Shown: positions 10,178 to 23,100 of the stretch, in pieces
How the letters are laid out: each line of letters opens with the position of its first letter
Numbering within the stretch: the first letter of the stretch is position 1
From: Batrachochytrium dendrobatidis JAM81
Lineage: Eukaryota; Chytridiomycota; Chytridiomycetes; Rhizophydiales
Assembly (NCBI RefSeq): GCF_000203795.2
Contig: NW_006281107.1
Location: forward strand, 258,965 to 322,964
Length of the DNA: 64,000 bases
Direction: 5' to 3'
Notes under the pieces: model-generated
Told to the model about the DNA's origin: nothing
Database searches by the model: none
What the model saw: only the letters and a program-made list of their open reading frames with translations
Made by a program: the position numbers and the translations under genes

Positions 10178-10763
10178 CAGAACGATGAATGGGCTCAAAC
10201 AATTAATACAAGTAGAGTGCCGAGACTGATGTTGATTATGAAACTGAACATAATCGGTTGTATTTATATGTTTTGTATAGCAAACCAACCCTTTAAGGTT
10301 AACCAATATACAGGGTTACTTGATTGCTTGTAGTGAGCAACCATCAAACTAGACAGTATGCTGCTCCCTATCCACAATATCATATTGATAAATTTGATGA
10401 TTGTATCGATTGAATTATGCTTTTACAACCCTTTTATCAAATTTCTTGGAAATCACCCTTCAAGGGTGTTATGGCCACAGGCACTTTGTTTTACAACTGT
10501 ATTTATGTCAAATGGATCACTCCAGTATTCATCCAACAATGACTGTATTCTGTGTTGCAATATACAATGATTACTACGCATTGACTGTATTGCGTGTTTG
10601 GTATACAACGATCATCATATGACACACAATCAGACTATAATGTTGAATCTACACTTTGTGCACTCTTAGTAATCATACATTGTACGATCACCAAGTTTGA
10701 ACCCACATTCATGTGTTGTGTTTGACTGTCAATGTTGTCAATACAACTCTGTACATTTGTTGT
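10050..10763 (-). repeat. Right arm of inverted duplication
   Basis: Reverse complement of about 1812-2560 with substitutions and small gaps. It covers the early coding region, leader, TATA-like box (10260-10270) and ~590 bp of upstream flank. The similarity stops near 10763. Confidence 0.85.
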
Positions 10764-11129
10764 ATTCTGAATCACGGATACGATCACAATCTAGTTCAAC
10801 AACAATCATGACATCAGTAATGCAACTGTTTATCAGACATCACTACTGTTATTTAGTAGTTTATTCAAATCAATATGGCTGCAAGTTGTCGTTATATCAC
10901 GTATTCTGGGAATGGTTTTGATATTGCACATACAGTTCCATCACATTGTAACGTTACATGTATCAAACACTGGCATGTCACCATAACCATGAACATGCAG
11001 TTTCACGTATAATATTAAAACCACGCATGTCGTTGGTTGAATCATCACTACTAGTGTACAATACACTACAGTACATGTATGTTGACATGTGTTGTACCAA
11101 GAGTTCCACATTTGTGCTATTTGTCCCTG
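10764..11129. other. Intergenic, nothing recognised
   Basis: Between the inverted arm and the hAT element. The open stretches in this interval have no protein-like pattern. Confidence 0.4.
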
Positions 11130-13910
11130 TCAATATCTTTTGCAATGCGAAATGGACATCTGGATTTATTTCGCATATTTCACTGCAAATTTGTGAAGTT
11201 TACATAAATTTTGCTTAATAATATGATAAACAATACATGTATCATACTATATTTCGACAGTCCGAGGTAAAAACAATATCAACAACGACCACATCTACGG
11301 AATGCGTGCAAAAACTATGCATGTATATCGTTGCTTTAAAAACGAGACGAGTATCCTATTCCAAATCTCCATCCTTTGGAAACCGTCTTCTGCAATTATA
11401 ATAAATTCATATGTAACCCAACATTTCTCCTTTCAATCCATCTGCATATATAAGTTTTCTACCATTGAATAACTCAAATCACCAAATTCCACCTCGCTGC
11501 CAATTTTCCAAGCAGATACTAGCCCTGATTGTCTGATCGCTCAGTCTGGTCCGCGAATCAGTAATTAAATGCCTTGCCTTTGAAAAGGCGTGCTCCGAGG
11601 ACGCAGATGTGACTGGGATTGCTAGATAATCCCTTGCCATTTTTGCAAGCAAGGGGAAATCCGATTCATGACGTTTCCACCACTCCAATGGGTCTTGCCT
11701 AGAGCCTGCCACTGGGATATTCAAATATTCTTCGAGTTGCAAAGTAGGAGTCAACTTTTTATTTTTAAAACCCCTACTTGCTGGAGTAGGTGCATCCGAA
11801 TTCTAATGAAATGAGCGTGACAAAGTTTAAATACAAGTAATTACGCATGTGATTATCTGACAAGTCCAATGCCGTTTTGAATACCTCTAATTGCATCAAA
11901 CCACTTTGATTGTGGTACTCGGCATAGACGCTTTGGATTTGCCTTTTTGATTTTTTCTTTCTGAGAAGCATTTTCTTGGGCATTCTGATTTTCGTCGTCG
12001 TAAAACTCAAATTTGTGTCGAGGATCAAGTACCACAGCGATCACACAGTGGTTATTGGAAACATTAAAATACTTGTCAAGCCTCATTTGGGATGCATTTG
12101 GGATGCATTTGCCGCGCCTTTCAAATTTCCAATGTATCAATTGCAAGCGATTCATTGGCAATTATCCGACGACTTGCTGGAGTTCCAGAAATCGAAGCGT
12201 CTAATCATTGTCCATAATCACTGACGACATTTTCACAATGGTCCAATAACACGTTGTACCATGGTATAACGTATGACAACGTTTGATGCTTGTTGCTGCT
12301 GCATTCCATCGTGGCTTGTTTAAATGGTTGAAAGAAATGCACTAATTCAGTCAAGTCGTCCCAATCTCTCGCTGACGGCACGTCAGGGATCTTCTTTTCC
12401 ATGTACAATTGATCCAAGATTTGAACGAGTGGTCCTAATTAACAAATTTAAAGACAACATGTTATTGCAAATTTAACTGCAAGGTGGCATACATAAAGTG
12501 CTCTTGAAGTTCAGCTCTAGATCCTTGACGTACCTCGCATTTTCAAATATGTGACCAGCATATCGAATGTAGAGTTCCATCTCGTGGCGACATCAAGGAT
12601 TGACTTTAAGATTCTCCCATTATCTTTTTCAGTTGTTCCATCGATGCGGGGCAACATTGTAGCAATTTAATCCCTTCCCTCAGTGTCTCGATTGATGTCT
12701 TGATCTCTTGATGTGCATCTTGGGCGGCAAGATCAAGGACATGTGCAAAGCAACGATGATGACATTCGGGAGATTCCAAATAACCAGAATTGATGAGCTC
12801 TTGAATGAAAACCTCATTGTTGGACGCATTGTCAGTGCAGATTCCTAAAATGAGCGATTTCCTATCACCGCATATGGGTTCCACAATCTGCTTGAATAAT
12901 GCCGCAATGTTCTGGCTGCTGTGGCTGTCATTAAACACAAGAAAGTCGACAAGAATGCGTTTCAGTTTCCAATTTTTGTCAATAAAATGGGCAGTGACGG
13001 CCGTGTAAGCAACATTGTCTGGCGATGTCCATATGTCGGTCGTAAACGAGATCTTGGATGTGTTTTCTTTGATAAGAGCATAAACGTCAGCTTTTGCAAT
13101 TTCGAAATCACGATTCACAGTTTGTGATACAGTATCGGCGGACTTGAAAATGATATGCTTGTTGATGTACAACATCATTTGTTGAAAATAGGGATTCTCA
13201 ACAACCAAAAACGATTGCTGGTCACCAACAATCCACCGCTGTAGCTTGTTTTGAAATTCTGTCTGGGTAAACCCTGTCAGTACAAGAAAATAGATTAACA
13301 TCAAAAAATACAATATTAATATTCCAGACAGCAGAAATAATGACGCATCATACGAGTATGTAATGATTACCTTTTTCAAAGCAGTCTTGAATCTTACTTT
13401 GTAGTTTTGTACCCTTCAAACTTATACTTGTGGAGTCTTTTGAATACCGATCCATTGCATCTGATAGAGCGTCGCAGTGTTTGGTCACCAAATGGGCAAC
13501 AAGATTGAAGTTGGTTCTTGAATTTGTCTTGACGAGCTGCTGACAAACTTTACAGGGAATTCTCGCCTTGTCAAGGTCTTTTATATCATCAAGCTTGTCA
13601 AAAACTGCCACACCAAACTGGCCTTTGAGACTTTAGACAAACGTGTGGTTGCTAAAGGAATAGAGGATGAGATTGAGGGTAAGGAGGACGACGCATGGTC
13701 ATGACTGTCGTCGGGGTTCCTTTTCCCTTTGCTTGCATTCTCGTGTCGATCGATTGACGTTGACGACAGCTCATACACTTCCATAGAGGAAGTTACTTTT
13801 TGTGATAGCGTGGTAGTTTAAGGTGATCTCAGAAACAGGAAGACGAAAAAATAATTATTTCGCAATCCCAAATCCATTTCATTTCGCATATTTTGCGAAT
13901 TTTTTGCGGA
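11130..13910 (-). mobile_element. Decayed hAT-superfamily DNA transposon
   Basis: Boundaries are estimates. The element holds a broken hAT transposase on the minus strand. Near each edge there is a matching inverted segment: ATGCGAAATGGACATCTGG at 11145-11163 and the reverse complement of 13870-13889 (ATGCGAAATGAAATGGATTT on the minus strand). Additional TTCGCA/TGCGAA motifs cluster at both ends, as expected for subterminal repeats. I could not identify the 8-bp target duplication typical of hAT elements. Confidence 0.7.
11479..13784 (-). pseudogene. hAT transposase (BED finger, catalytic region, C-terminal dimerisation domain), frameshifted
   Basis: Reading right to left: a Ser-rich N-terminus; a BED zinc finger (CKVCQQ...HLVTKH, ~13550-13480); a canonical intron ending at ~13274 before GFTQTEFQNKL; and a hAT core with FTTDIWTSPDN, CTDNASNNEVF and CHHRCFAHVLDLAAQDA. 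It continues with DVATRWNSTFDML near 12590-12550, VIAVVLDPRHKFEFYDD near 12040, and the hallmark C-terminal dimerisation segment (DYLAIPVTSASSEHAFSKARH, 11640-11570). Frame is lost near 13610 and near 12606, where ATRWNST lies one base out of frame with the preceding catalytic region, and again around 12200 and 11850. No intron join repairs all of these. It is therefore probably inactive. Confidence 0.88.
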
Positions 13911-13918
13911 ACACTACA

Positions 13919-14057
13919 ATCTCATCACCAATGGTCATGAACTTGTACATGGTTCATTGTACTCAGTCATCTAATTGTCCATATGATTGTCAATCACCAA
14001 ACGTGTAGTTGTCAATGTTCAGATCCAATATAAAACAGATGACCATTGGTGATGAGA
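13919..14057. repeat. Inverted repeat at the hAT edge / 5S unit
   Basis: CTCATCACCAATGGTCAT at ~13920-13937 is the exact reverse complement of ATGACCATTGGTGATGAG at ~14039-14056, about 100 nt apart. The right arm is also present in the second 5S unit (~18948-18965), but the left arm is not. Confidence 0.85.
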
Positions 14058-14153
14058 ATGTCATGCAGTATTGATTTACAAGTGCTGACACCAAATTACA
14101 ATGTATTTGACAAACACACCTAACGAATATTACCGTATAATTGGTTTCAATTA

Positions 14154-14272
14154 ACATCTACGGCCATACACACAAGAAAATACCGGATCCCGTTCGATCT
14201 CCGAAGTCAAGCTTGTGATGGCTCAGTCAGTACTGTGGTGGGGGACCACACGGGAATACTGAGTGCTGTAGT
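14154..14272 (+). rRNA. 5S ribosomal RNA
   Basis: About 119 nt starting ACATCTACGGCCATAC and ending GCTGTAGT, with a terminal stem formed by CTACGGC and GCTGTAG. Internal promoter elements are visible: an A-box-like AAGTCAAGC and a C-box region GGTGGGGGACCACACGGGAA. Five Ts follow immediately, a normal RNA polymerase III stop. It lies as a dispersed gene rather than in a tandem array. Confidence 0.92.
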
Positions 14273-14276
14273 TTTT
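14272..14276 (+). terminator. Pol III T-run terminator of 5S gene 1
   Basis: TTTTT directly after the 5S 3' end. Confidence 0.7.
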
Positions 14277-14342
14277 GCTAAATTAACAATCTGATATCGT
14301 TTTGGATGTTTTGGATCAAATCTCAACTTGAATCTTTATGAT

Positions 14343-16222
14343 GGTTGTGTTGAAACTGGAAAGCAAGATTTTCATTTGATAAACTATTTGACAGTATCTT
14401 AATATGGCGTGTATACTGTGTTCACTACATGATGGTTCATTCCATTTGTCTTGCAAACACTAAATACTACCATAACAGCAGCATAGTATACACTGTATTA
14501 TCTTCAAGCTATCGACTTTTTCAAGTATACTACATTAATCAACTAGTATACACCACAACACCATATACACTGCATGATTACTTGCACTTTCAATCACCAT
14601 CTTTCATTATTTTGTTTGCTACTAGTTCACCAGTTTGCATTCAATCACATGCATATTATTACAAACACCATTGTGCAATATACATCATTCTTATGATCGT
14701 GTTTGTACCAACTCGGATCTGAATGATTACATACACTTTCAACATATTTGATATGGTCTGATCCAGTGACACATTAGTCAATATCTATATGCGAGTTTCC
14801 CACTCACTTTTGATTATTGCAATGCGGATCCACAATGTGATTAAACTGACACTATTTACCATACTTGAATAGGCTACTGCTAGACCATTGTACACGATGA
14901 CGTATTCGACTACTGACATGCATAACATGTTCAACCACAATATATCATCAAGTATTACATCACAACACATGTAGTCATTGACTTGAGATCTGCAACTTTG
15001 TACCACACCAACAATTGGAATGACGATCGCAATCATTTATTCCATCGAATGATCAACTATAATACAATAACATGATGGCATTCATTGACAGCTGTCGTGT
15101 CCATCACATGTATGATACTGTTCATTTATCCATGAACAATGCAGCCACATTTGCAGGTGAACCCACATTCTGCATATTTGATTCTTTTTAACATCATCGA
15201 CCACTGCCTCTGCAACAATCGGGAATGCAACACCATCTTGTAATGGTCAGATCTGTTTGACTGGTCATTGTCATGACTGTTGCCATGACTCTTTGCAATG
15301 CTTTGGATAGTCCAAGATTAAACTGGTATTGACCATTTCAATTATACAACTCATGTCTGAAACCAAGCAATTGATGCATTACCAGTTTAATGTTTTGTCG
15401 AGATTGCTTGTTTGATAACATTTTCATTTGTCGTATTGTTCCCTTGCTCATAATTAATGCCATACATTTTATCCGATCTCCAAGTTGGCTATACAGTTGT
15501 AGCCAATCAACACGCCTGCTTACTATCATCCTGCTTTTGCTTATCAACTCAAAATCTAGTCATTTCGAACTTGAAATGAACAAGGCATATTGCAATCATT
15601 CATGATTACAAATAGCATGGTGATATAACACACTTGGTATATAAACATGCATGCCATCAATTCAAGTAACTCAAGCCACTAATAGTGTGTCCACTTTTGA
15701 GTACTCGATTGATTCATGCTCCAATGAGTCTTGCTTCAACACATACAGAACATGCATACAGCCAATATAAACAAGGTTGTTAGTGGTGTGAAATGGACGT
15801 TTCATGTATATGTCAATTACTCATTCGATGTTATCACAGTTCATTAATGGATACCAACAGCCCAGTTTTATCTGTCTGAATTCGGCATTTGACTCGCAAT
15901 GCACAAGTTTGGAGTGTATGCAAGTTGTATATGATGAAGCAAATTCCGGTTAGTCCATTTTGCATTGATCTTCTAGAGTTTAACTGATTTACAATTGAAA
16001 ACGGGTATCGGTGCTACATCCAAATACAATTGCAATGAAATTCAAAAATTTGTCATTTATGCAATCAATCAAAAGCAATATACCCGTTTTAAATGTATGG
16101 CTTGAATACATGTGGTCCACAAGCACATGTATTCACATGATATTGATGTGTTTTACTTGATTAGCACATGTATATTTGATTGAACTATCAAATTGCTGCG
16201 TAGCATGCTTTGTAGATTCAAG
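14343..16222. other. Long intergenic stretch, no gene supported
   Basis: About 1.9 kb, AT-rich. Open stretches in it (e.g. 14429-14722, 15036-14785) lack protein-like features. No tRNA, hairpin-rich RNA or transposase fragment was recognised. Confidence 0.5.
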
Positions 16223-16230
16223 ATATAAAA
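16223..16230 (+). promoter_or_regulatory. TATA-like box of M36 protease gene
   Basis: ATATAAAA lies about 107 nt before the chosen ATG at 16337. Confidence 0.45.
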
Positions 16231-16336
16231 TGACGTGAAATGGTATGGAACCAATCTCACCAACCTCTATCATTGTACCAGTTTGCATCTTATACTTGCT
16301 ACATTCACACTATAGATATTGAAAATATTGTTCAAA

Positions 16337-18267
16337 ATGTTTGTTTCTACTGTTTCTCTCGTTCTTGCTCTTGCCACCTCTGCAGTTTTTGCGGTTCCAA
16401 CCATTCCGTCCACACAAGACGCCTCTGACAGTCTTCCATTCTACTTTCCCGAATCCACGTACCAACAGATTCCTTATGAACATTCATTCAGCCTCATGGC
16501 TCCGTCCAATACCGATCCAGTCAAGACTGGTGTTGCGTATCTCTGTGACAAACTCAATCTCACACCTAACGAGTTCAAGGTTTACAATAACTTTACGGAC
16601 AGTGCTGGCATAACTCACGTATATGGTGCACATCTAGTTAATGATGCACGTGTATCGAATCACCAAGCTGCAGTCCATATCCAAGACGGCCAGATCATCT
16701 CATATTCGACTTCGTTTGGTACTGAAAGCCATTTTGCCAAAAGTGAGCTTTCAGTCGCAGAACCCAAAGCCAAACTGACGTTTGAACAGGTTGCTGATAC
16801 CATATCCAAAGCCAAGGGTCTGCCAGTTTACTCTGAGTTTAAACATGAGCTCGAGTATGTTCAACAGGCTGATGGCACGCTTGTGTATGCTTACAAATTC
16901 CAGCTTCGCGACAAGAATGTTATTTCATGGATCCAAGTTTGGGCAGATACCAACACAGGTATGGTATTTCGGATTCAGATATTGATTTTTATAGAGTAGG
17001 TACTAATCTGAATGTAAATGGATTGATGTTAGGCAAACTGATCCAGGCTGTTGATTTCGCTCATCATGCAACATACAAGGTGATCAAACTTCCTGGTCTT
17101 ACTCCTGATGATGGTTTTTCAAACGTCAAAGATCCAGAATACAAACCATCGTCACCTAATGGATGGACTGACGGAACTACTACTCAGGGTAACAACGTTA
17201 ATGCTCTTGATTTAAGAAAGGATCCACCAGTTCCGGGAACCGGTGTTGATGGTGTGTTTGACACCAAGTTCAATTCCACTGCTGATGTTGCCGATCCAGA
17301 CAACATGCAAGCAGCTGCTGTCAATCTGTTCTACGTTGCTAACCTAATGCACGATATCTCGTATCAGTATGGTTTCACCGAGGCTGCTGGTAATTTCCAA
17401 ACGGACAACTTTGGAAAAGGTGGTGAGGGTAACGATGCAGTCAATATCAATGTCCTAGATGATTCGAGTACTGACAACGCCTTATTCCACACCCCACCTG
17501 ACGGCCAACCTGGCGTAATGCTAATGTTTCGATACACTACTACCGAGCCCAATCGCAGTAGTGGTTTGGACAACCAAGTTCCTTTGCACGAATATGGACA
17601 CGGTATTTCAACTCGGTTGACTGGTGGACCTGCAACAATTGAATGTTCGTTCGGACGTGAAGTTGTTGGTATGGGTGAAGGCTGGTCAGATCTATTTGCC
17701 ATGATCGTAACTGCCAAGCAATCACACAAAGCCGACACTCCAATTGGCATTGCTGCATATGTCAAGAATAAGCCCAACGGTATTCGCTCTCATCCTTACA
17801 CTACTGACATGAAAGTCAATCCCTTGACGTATGCCGATGTTAAAACTCTTAAAAGCCCTCATGCTATAGGTGTAGTGTGGGCTTCTATGCTTTGGGAAAT
17901 CTACTGGAACTTGGTCACCAAGAACGGATTCTCCACCAATCTCTACGACGCCAAGGGCAAGTTTGGTAACATTATTACTATGCAGAATATGATTGGTGGT
18001 ATGATGCTTCAGCCATGTCATCCCACTTTCCTTGATGCTCGTGATGCCTTTATTGCATCTGATGTTGCTCGCTACAATGGTGCCAACAAATGCGATATCT
18101 GGAAAGGATTCGCCAAACGAGGTTTGGGAGTCAAGGCTGCCAAGTTCAATAACGATTTCTCAGTTCCTGATGAATGCAGTGGTGGTACTTCATCGTCTAG
18201 CAGTGTTTCTATTGCTACCACAGCAGAATCTACCACAGTAGAGTCTGCCACAGCTCATAGTTTCTAA
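16337..18267 (+). CDS. Secreted M36 metallopeptidase (fungalysin)
   Basis: Two exons, 16337-16958 and 17033-18267, joined across a 74-nt GT-AG intron, give 618 residues. I start at the ATG of MFVSTVSLVLALATS rather than an upstream TTG. Residues 1-18 are a signal peptide. Residues ~50-210 form the fungalysin/thermolysin propeptide region (YNNFTDSAGITHVYGAHLV, ISWIQVWADTNTG). The catalytic domain follows, with the zinc motif HEYGH at about 393-397 and the glutamate ligand in GMGEGWSDLF at about 423. The tail is Ser/Thr-rich. Fungalysins are extracellular, broad-specificity zinc endopeptidases made as inactive precursors; the family is expanded in Batrachochytrium and linked to host-tissue breakdown. 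All key residues are present and the gene looks intact. It sits between two direct 5S-bearing repeats. Confidence 0.97.
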
Positions 18268-18888
18268 CTCACCAAACATTTATTTCAACTATGCTGGAAA
18301 AAGTTGGAATCAAGACTAGATGCTCAAGTCTAGTAATTGTTTCTACAATTTATTGAATAAAAGTATATTGTAACAATGTATAAACAATCTATATTGGTAA
18401 TGGTTATTTGGTGTGTATGGCTTTGTGAAAAGTAATGTCATTAGTTTAACCTCGAATGAACACGGCACACTTGCATGGAGTTATCTATGCTTTGATATTC
18501 GAGTTTATTCAGCAAATAAATCCATTCAATATCAAGTAAAGGCTTGAATGAAATACATTCAGATCCATCAGCCCAGAATATGCTGTTTTTACAAGACATT
18601 GACTAGTAATACAATATGTCCACCATTGGGTAGAGTTGTACCAATCAAAACAAGTATAGGCTGCATTATCACAATTACTGATGATCGATCTCAGAATTCT
18701 GTTTAAACATATCAATCAATGGCAATGACTGTTGAAAAGGCTAGCATGGATGACAAGTGCAAAGTAACTGATTGAGTCGAGAGTATCAATTACACAATCT
18801 ACCTGCACAATATTCAACTATTATCGACATGATTGGAGTATTGAACATCAAGTTTGATATGCGGTGTCATGGAATCATCCAGTTGTTC
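18268..18888. other. Intergenic, 3' flank of M36 gene
   Basis: Contains a probable polyadenylation region (AATAAA at ~18355-18360) shortly after the stop codon; otherwise nothing recognised. Confidence 0.5.
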
Positions 18889-19248
18889 ATATGATTGTCA
18901 ATCACCAAACGTGTAGTTGTCAATGTTCAGATCCAATATAAAACAGATGACCATTGGTGATGAGAATGTCATGCAGTATTGATTTACAAGTGCTGACACC
19001 AAATTACAATGTATTTGACAAACACACCTAACGAATATTACCGTATAATTGGTTTCAATTAACATCTACGGCCATACACACAAGAAAATACCGGATCCCG
19101 TTCGATCTCCGAAGTCAAGCTTGTGATGGCTCAGTCAGTACTGTGGTGGGGGACCACACGGGAATACTGAGTGCTGTAGTTTTTGCTAAATTAACAATCT
19201 GATCTCGTTTTGGTATTTTGGATCAAATCTCAGCTTGAATCTTTATGG
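18889..19248 (+). repeat. ~360-bp 5S-containing repeat unit, copy 2
   Basis: Direct copy of 13979-14342, same orientation, about 4.9 kb downstream. Confidence 0.92.
19062..19180 (+). rRNA. 5S ribosomal RNA
   Basis: Identical in sequence to the 14154-14272 copy through the whole transcribed region, including internal promoter boxes, and followed by a T run. Identity through the flank shows it was copied as a unit, not by RNA-mediated insertion of the gene alone. Confidence 0.92.
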
Positions 19249-20104
19249 TCGTCAACAATCATAGTATACACGACTGATTCAAATCGAGTTGACTAGGCAA
19301 AATATACTCCATGTTGTAATCATTCAATCAATCTTGTTTATATCAGCTGTACCCAATGCACTAACTCGATTGTTGTATAGTGGCATAATACTCATATCGC
19401 CGCTCAGAGCTGGCAATAAATAGCGCCGACTTTGATACCAAGAACGTTGACAGTCTGATTTACAAAATGACAAATCAGACCTTGTTTTTGAACTCTGGTA
19501 TAAATCTCGGTAAACTCTTGTGTATCAAATTGGATTGACATGGTTTCTGTATAATTCATTGCAATTACCAAGTGTTCCAAGTCGCTCTGCAATCTGCAAA
19601 ATAACTCATGTCCTGTAAAATATGAATCGAGTAACTTTTAACTTTGGATGCTAGTAAAGTGATTATGACTTGTTGGCTCAATTGAAACTAGGTTTAATGG
19701 ACATGCTGCTGCTCATTGGATTTCTGTTGGATTGAGATGACAGCCGTATCGATTATAATTCAACACACATTGCAATTGAATCACATTCGATGCACTTTGA
19801 TCCAGTTAACCATGCAAGGCATATGCATGCCAGTTTCAACACATCTTCATCAACTAAAGCGAAAAATGGGTTTGATTTGGCGATACAAACAGTAATATCA
19901 TCAATAAACACACCACTAATGGCATATAGTTGCTGATGCATAACTGTCGAGTTTAAATCGCATCCAAATGTCAACTTCACGTAGCTCACCAATCTTATTC
20001 GGAAACTCGAGTCAAATCAATAAAACTCATCGAGTCTTGAAAACTAACATTGCAAACTAGGTTTAATTATAATAAACTCGTGTATTCCAAGACTGCAGTT
20101 AAAC
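19249..20104. other. Intergenic, nothing recognised
   Basis: AT-rich 3' flank of the minus-strand transporter. Open stretches here are short and unpatterned. Confidence 0.45.
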
Positions 20105-23100
20105 CTATACCGAATGTGTCTGTTGATATATTGCTGCTGTAATCAACGAATGAACAGTAAGCCCAAACACCAAACAAGCGCCTAATCCAGCAATCCATTG
20201 TGGTCGCATGATGTTAGTCAACCATCTAGGCATTGCTTTGAATGGCTTAACCATGGCTAAAGTATCCATTTGAATCGCTTCATCCCGACTGTATTCGTCG
20301 TCAAAAATATCCATCAATTCACCATTGCCATACTGCAGACCACCAAGATACTCGGAATTGCCATTGTCAATATTTGCCATATTACCACCAATCTTACTTT
20401 GGCGACTACTCGTTTCGTTGCTGCTTACACTGACTCGTTTTGATCTGATTATATGTGCATTTTGATTTGGATTCAGCAATCCACCAGCAGTCAAATGCGA
20501 TTTCTTCAAACTCGATCGGCTCATATCCATCGTCAATCCCAGAGTGCTATTCATCATGCTCAAAGTTCCTTTTGGATTGATATCCACCACATCTGAAACC
20601 ATGTTTGAACTGCTTGTTTGACCAGTTGTCAAATCGGATAAACTGGACTTGGATTGGTTCAATGAGCTATGGGAAGCAATAGCTGCACGATACGATGCAG
20701 ACAGTTTCCCAACATTCACATCTAGCGTGCTACGAATTGCTTTGATGGAATGGCGAGATGTAAGGGATAAGTTGCCAATTGATTTTGTTTTAGAATGAAC
20801 AGGGTGAGATGGTTTGAATGGATCGCGAATGACTATCCGATCAAGATCTGCATGTGGGAGATGATAAATGTAATCAAAATCATCCTCATCATCACGGTAC
20901 ATTTTTTTGATTCCAGCTGTAATGTCCAAAAACTCAATCTAAGAGTGTTTTGTGTAATAGTTAGCTCATGACTGCAAATATATCGTGTATGTTGCAACTA
21001 CTCACATCGTCCATGATCGACTGATTCATAACTAGTACCATATATCACAAGCCAATAGATTAGCATTGTTGACCAAATACGACTGACACCAACTCGCTCA
21101 TACTGCAATACAATTTGTGCTTGAATACTACCTAGACTGCGCTTTGAAAGCATCATCATGATTAGAAATGGTACAATATAATTGCACAATGCCTGAAACG
21201 TCAAGTTTGTCCAAAATCGAAAATGAGCAACTCCAATGCCTGACTGCAGCGGAACAGCAATACACAATGGCACAATGACACCCCAAAACCGAGCCCATGC
21301 TAGTGTTTAATATTGAACATGATTACATTCGATTGATAGTTTAGCGTAAAATCAATTTCAAGACTGTAGTCCAATGACAGAATCACTTACGTTTGGAGCA
21401 AATTTGCCCAGTAACAAGGTTTAATTGAATTATGGACATGTTGACTAAAATTGAAGCTATACAGGTGCAGAGTGGTATCAAAACAAGCATGATTTCCAAC
21501 ACAATTATGCCGATTAAATTATCGTGTTGGCTACTATACATTGCCGCAACAATGGTATTGCTTGAATCCAGATCAAACCCAAGCGCACCTATTTAACCAA
21601 ATACCCACATTGTAAACACACTAGTCAAAGCAATTGTTTGGTATTTTACAATTCAATATTTTGATCGCTGCCTACATACCAAATACACCAATCAATACAT
21701 ATATACTGCATGCTATGCATGTTGATAATCCAACGCATTTTTTCAAATCAACTTTTGGATGCTACAAAGATCAATGGATGATATTAGACAAAACATTGAT
21801 TATCAGTAGCCACAAAACCAGCAATATCAAATATTGAAAATTTTCAAACACGATCAACATACTGCAATGTTCACCAAAGTTAAAATCTCTTTGGAAAATG
21901 CTATATTGAAAGCATTGATAAACATTGATGATAATGAGTGTAAATTAGTTTCAGCAAGACAAGGTATCATTTATCATTAATATTGTTATGAATCTTACCA
22001 AAACTAAAGAACATGGTTCCAAACAAGTTGGACAAATTTGACACTTTTAAAAAAGTTCTGCTTGTGTTAATCCCCGAAGAAATCGATGTGCATATTGTAA
22101 TCAATGTAAACAGTCCAATCGCAGCAGCTGATACTATTTGAAAAATACCAGTTGTCAGATTTACAATTGTATTCATACGAAATGGAGCACTGAATAAAGG
22201 TGTCAAAATACATAAACTGCCAGCTTCATAAAATGGTAATTCACGCCAAATTTACTAGACAACATCGTGTCTTTTAAACTTCTTGACAAAACTGACAGGT
22301 TTTGTGCTCATTTTTGTAAAACAACCGAGTTGTTATTTACATTACAGTTTCAATAGCAGTTGGCATGGAAACAGCAGTTGCATTTCTAAACTGCAAACGT
22401 ATCCAAAGTTTAGGATACAGCCAATACACGTTTGATTGACAGCAGCCAAACCCAGCACTGGATTGAAATGCCTGAATTTTACAATCACCCATTTCATGAC
22501 CATATCAAATGAGATTGTTTAAGACTATAGTTTGATTGTAGTAGAAACAATCGCTGCAAGATAAATACAAGCGTTCCATTTTGCGTGAATATGGCTGTAA
22601 ATACAAGCTTGGCCATGCAAATCAATATAATGCTATACCTAGCTGCATTGGTACTATTACATTAAGTTCAAAATAAGTAAACGGAACCAAAAGTGCTAGA
22701 TTCGTCTACATATCACATGCATATCAGTTCATACTATTTCAAAGCAGCAATCTCCAATCGTGACCAATTGATTGCCATTTCACATCAAACATTCTGTAAA
22801 CTTACAAATGAACCAAGTGTAATGAACATCGTGTCTGATTCAAATGGAGATGGAGTTGGACTAGTTGAATGCGTGCAGTATAGATTGCTGCTTGGAAACA
22901 TGCCAATTCCACACGTTCCACCAAGCACATCAACGTATAAACGATCCAGTATCTGCACACATGTGATGACAGTTTAAACAAGTCAGAATCTTGAATCTGG
23001 TTTGAATAGCCAAATGAATGGGGTTTGCAATCGACACCATTGGATACTGCGATTAAATGTACCTGAGATGAAGTCACCAATGATATTACAATGCATGATG

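Larger units (their letters stand above)
13979..14342 (+). repeat. ~360-bp 5S-containing repeat unit, copy 1
   Basis: From CATATGATTGTCAATCACC to CTTGAATCTTTATG; nearly identical to 18889-19248 over ~175 bp of 5' flank, the 5S gene and ~70 bp of 3' flank. Differences are confined mainly to the 3' flank. Confidence 0.92.

Noticed and set aside
17364..17777. 137-residue antisense frame inside the M36 gene
   Set aside because: Shadow of a strongly conserved protease exon; no independent evidence.
22693..22977. Plus-strand frame of 94 residues
   Set aside because: Antisense to an exon of the minus-strand transporter (ILDRLYVDVLGGTCGIGMFP) and has no ATG at its start.
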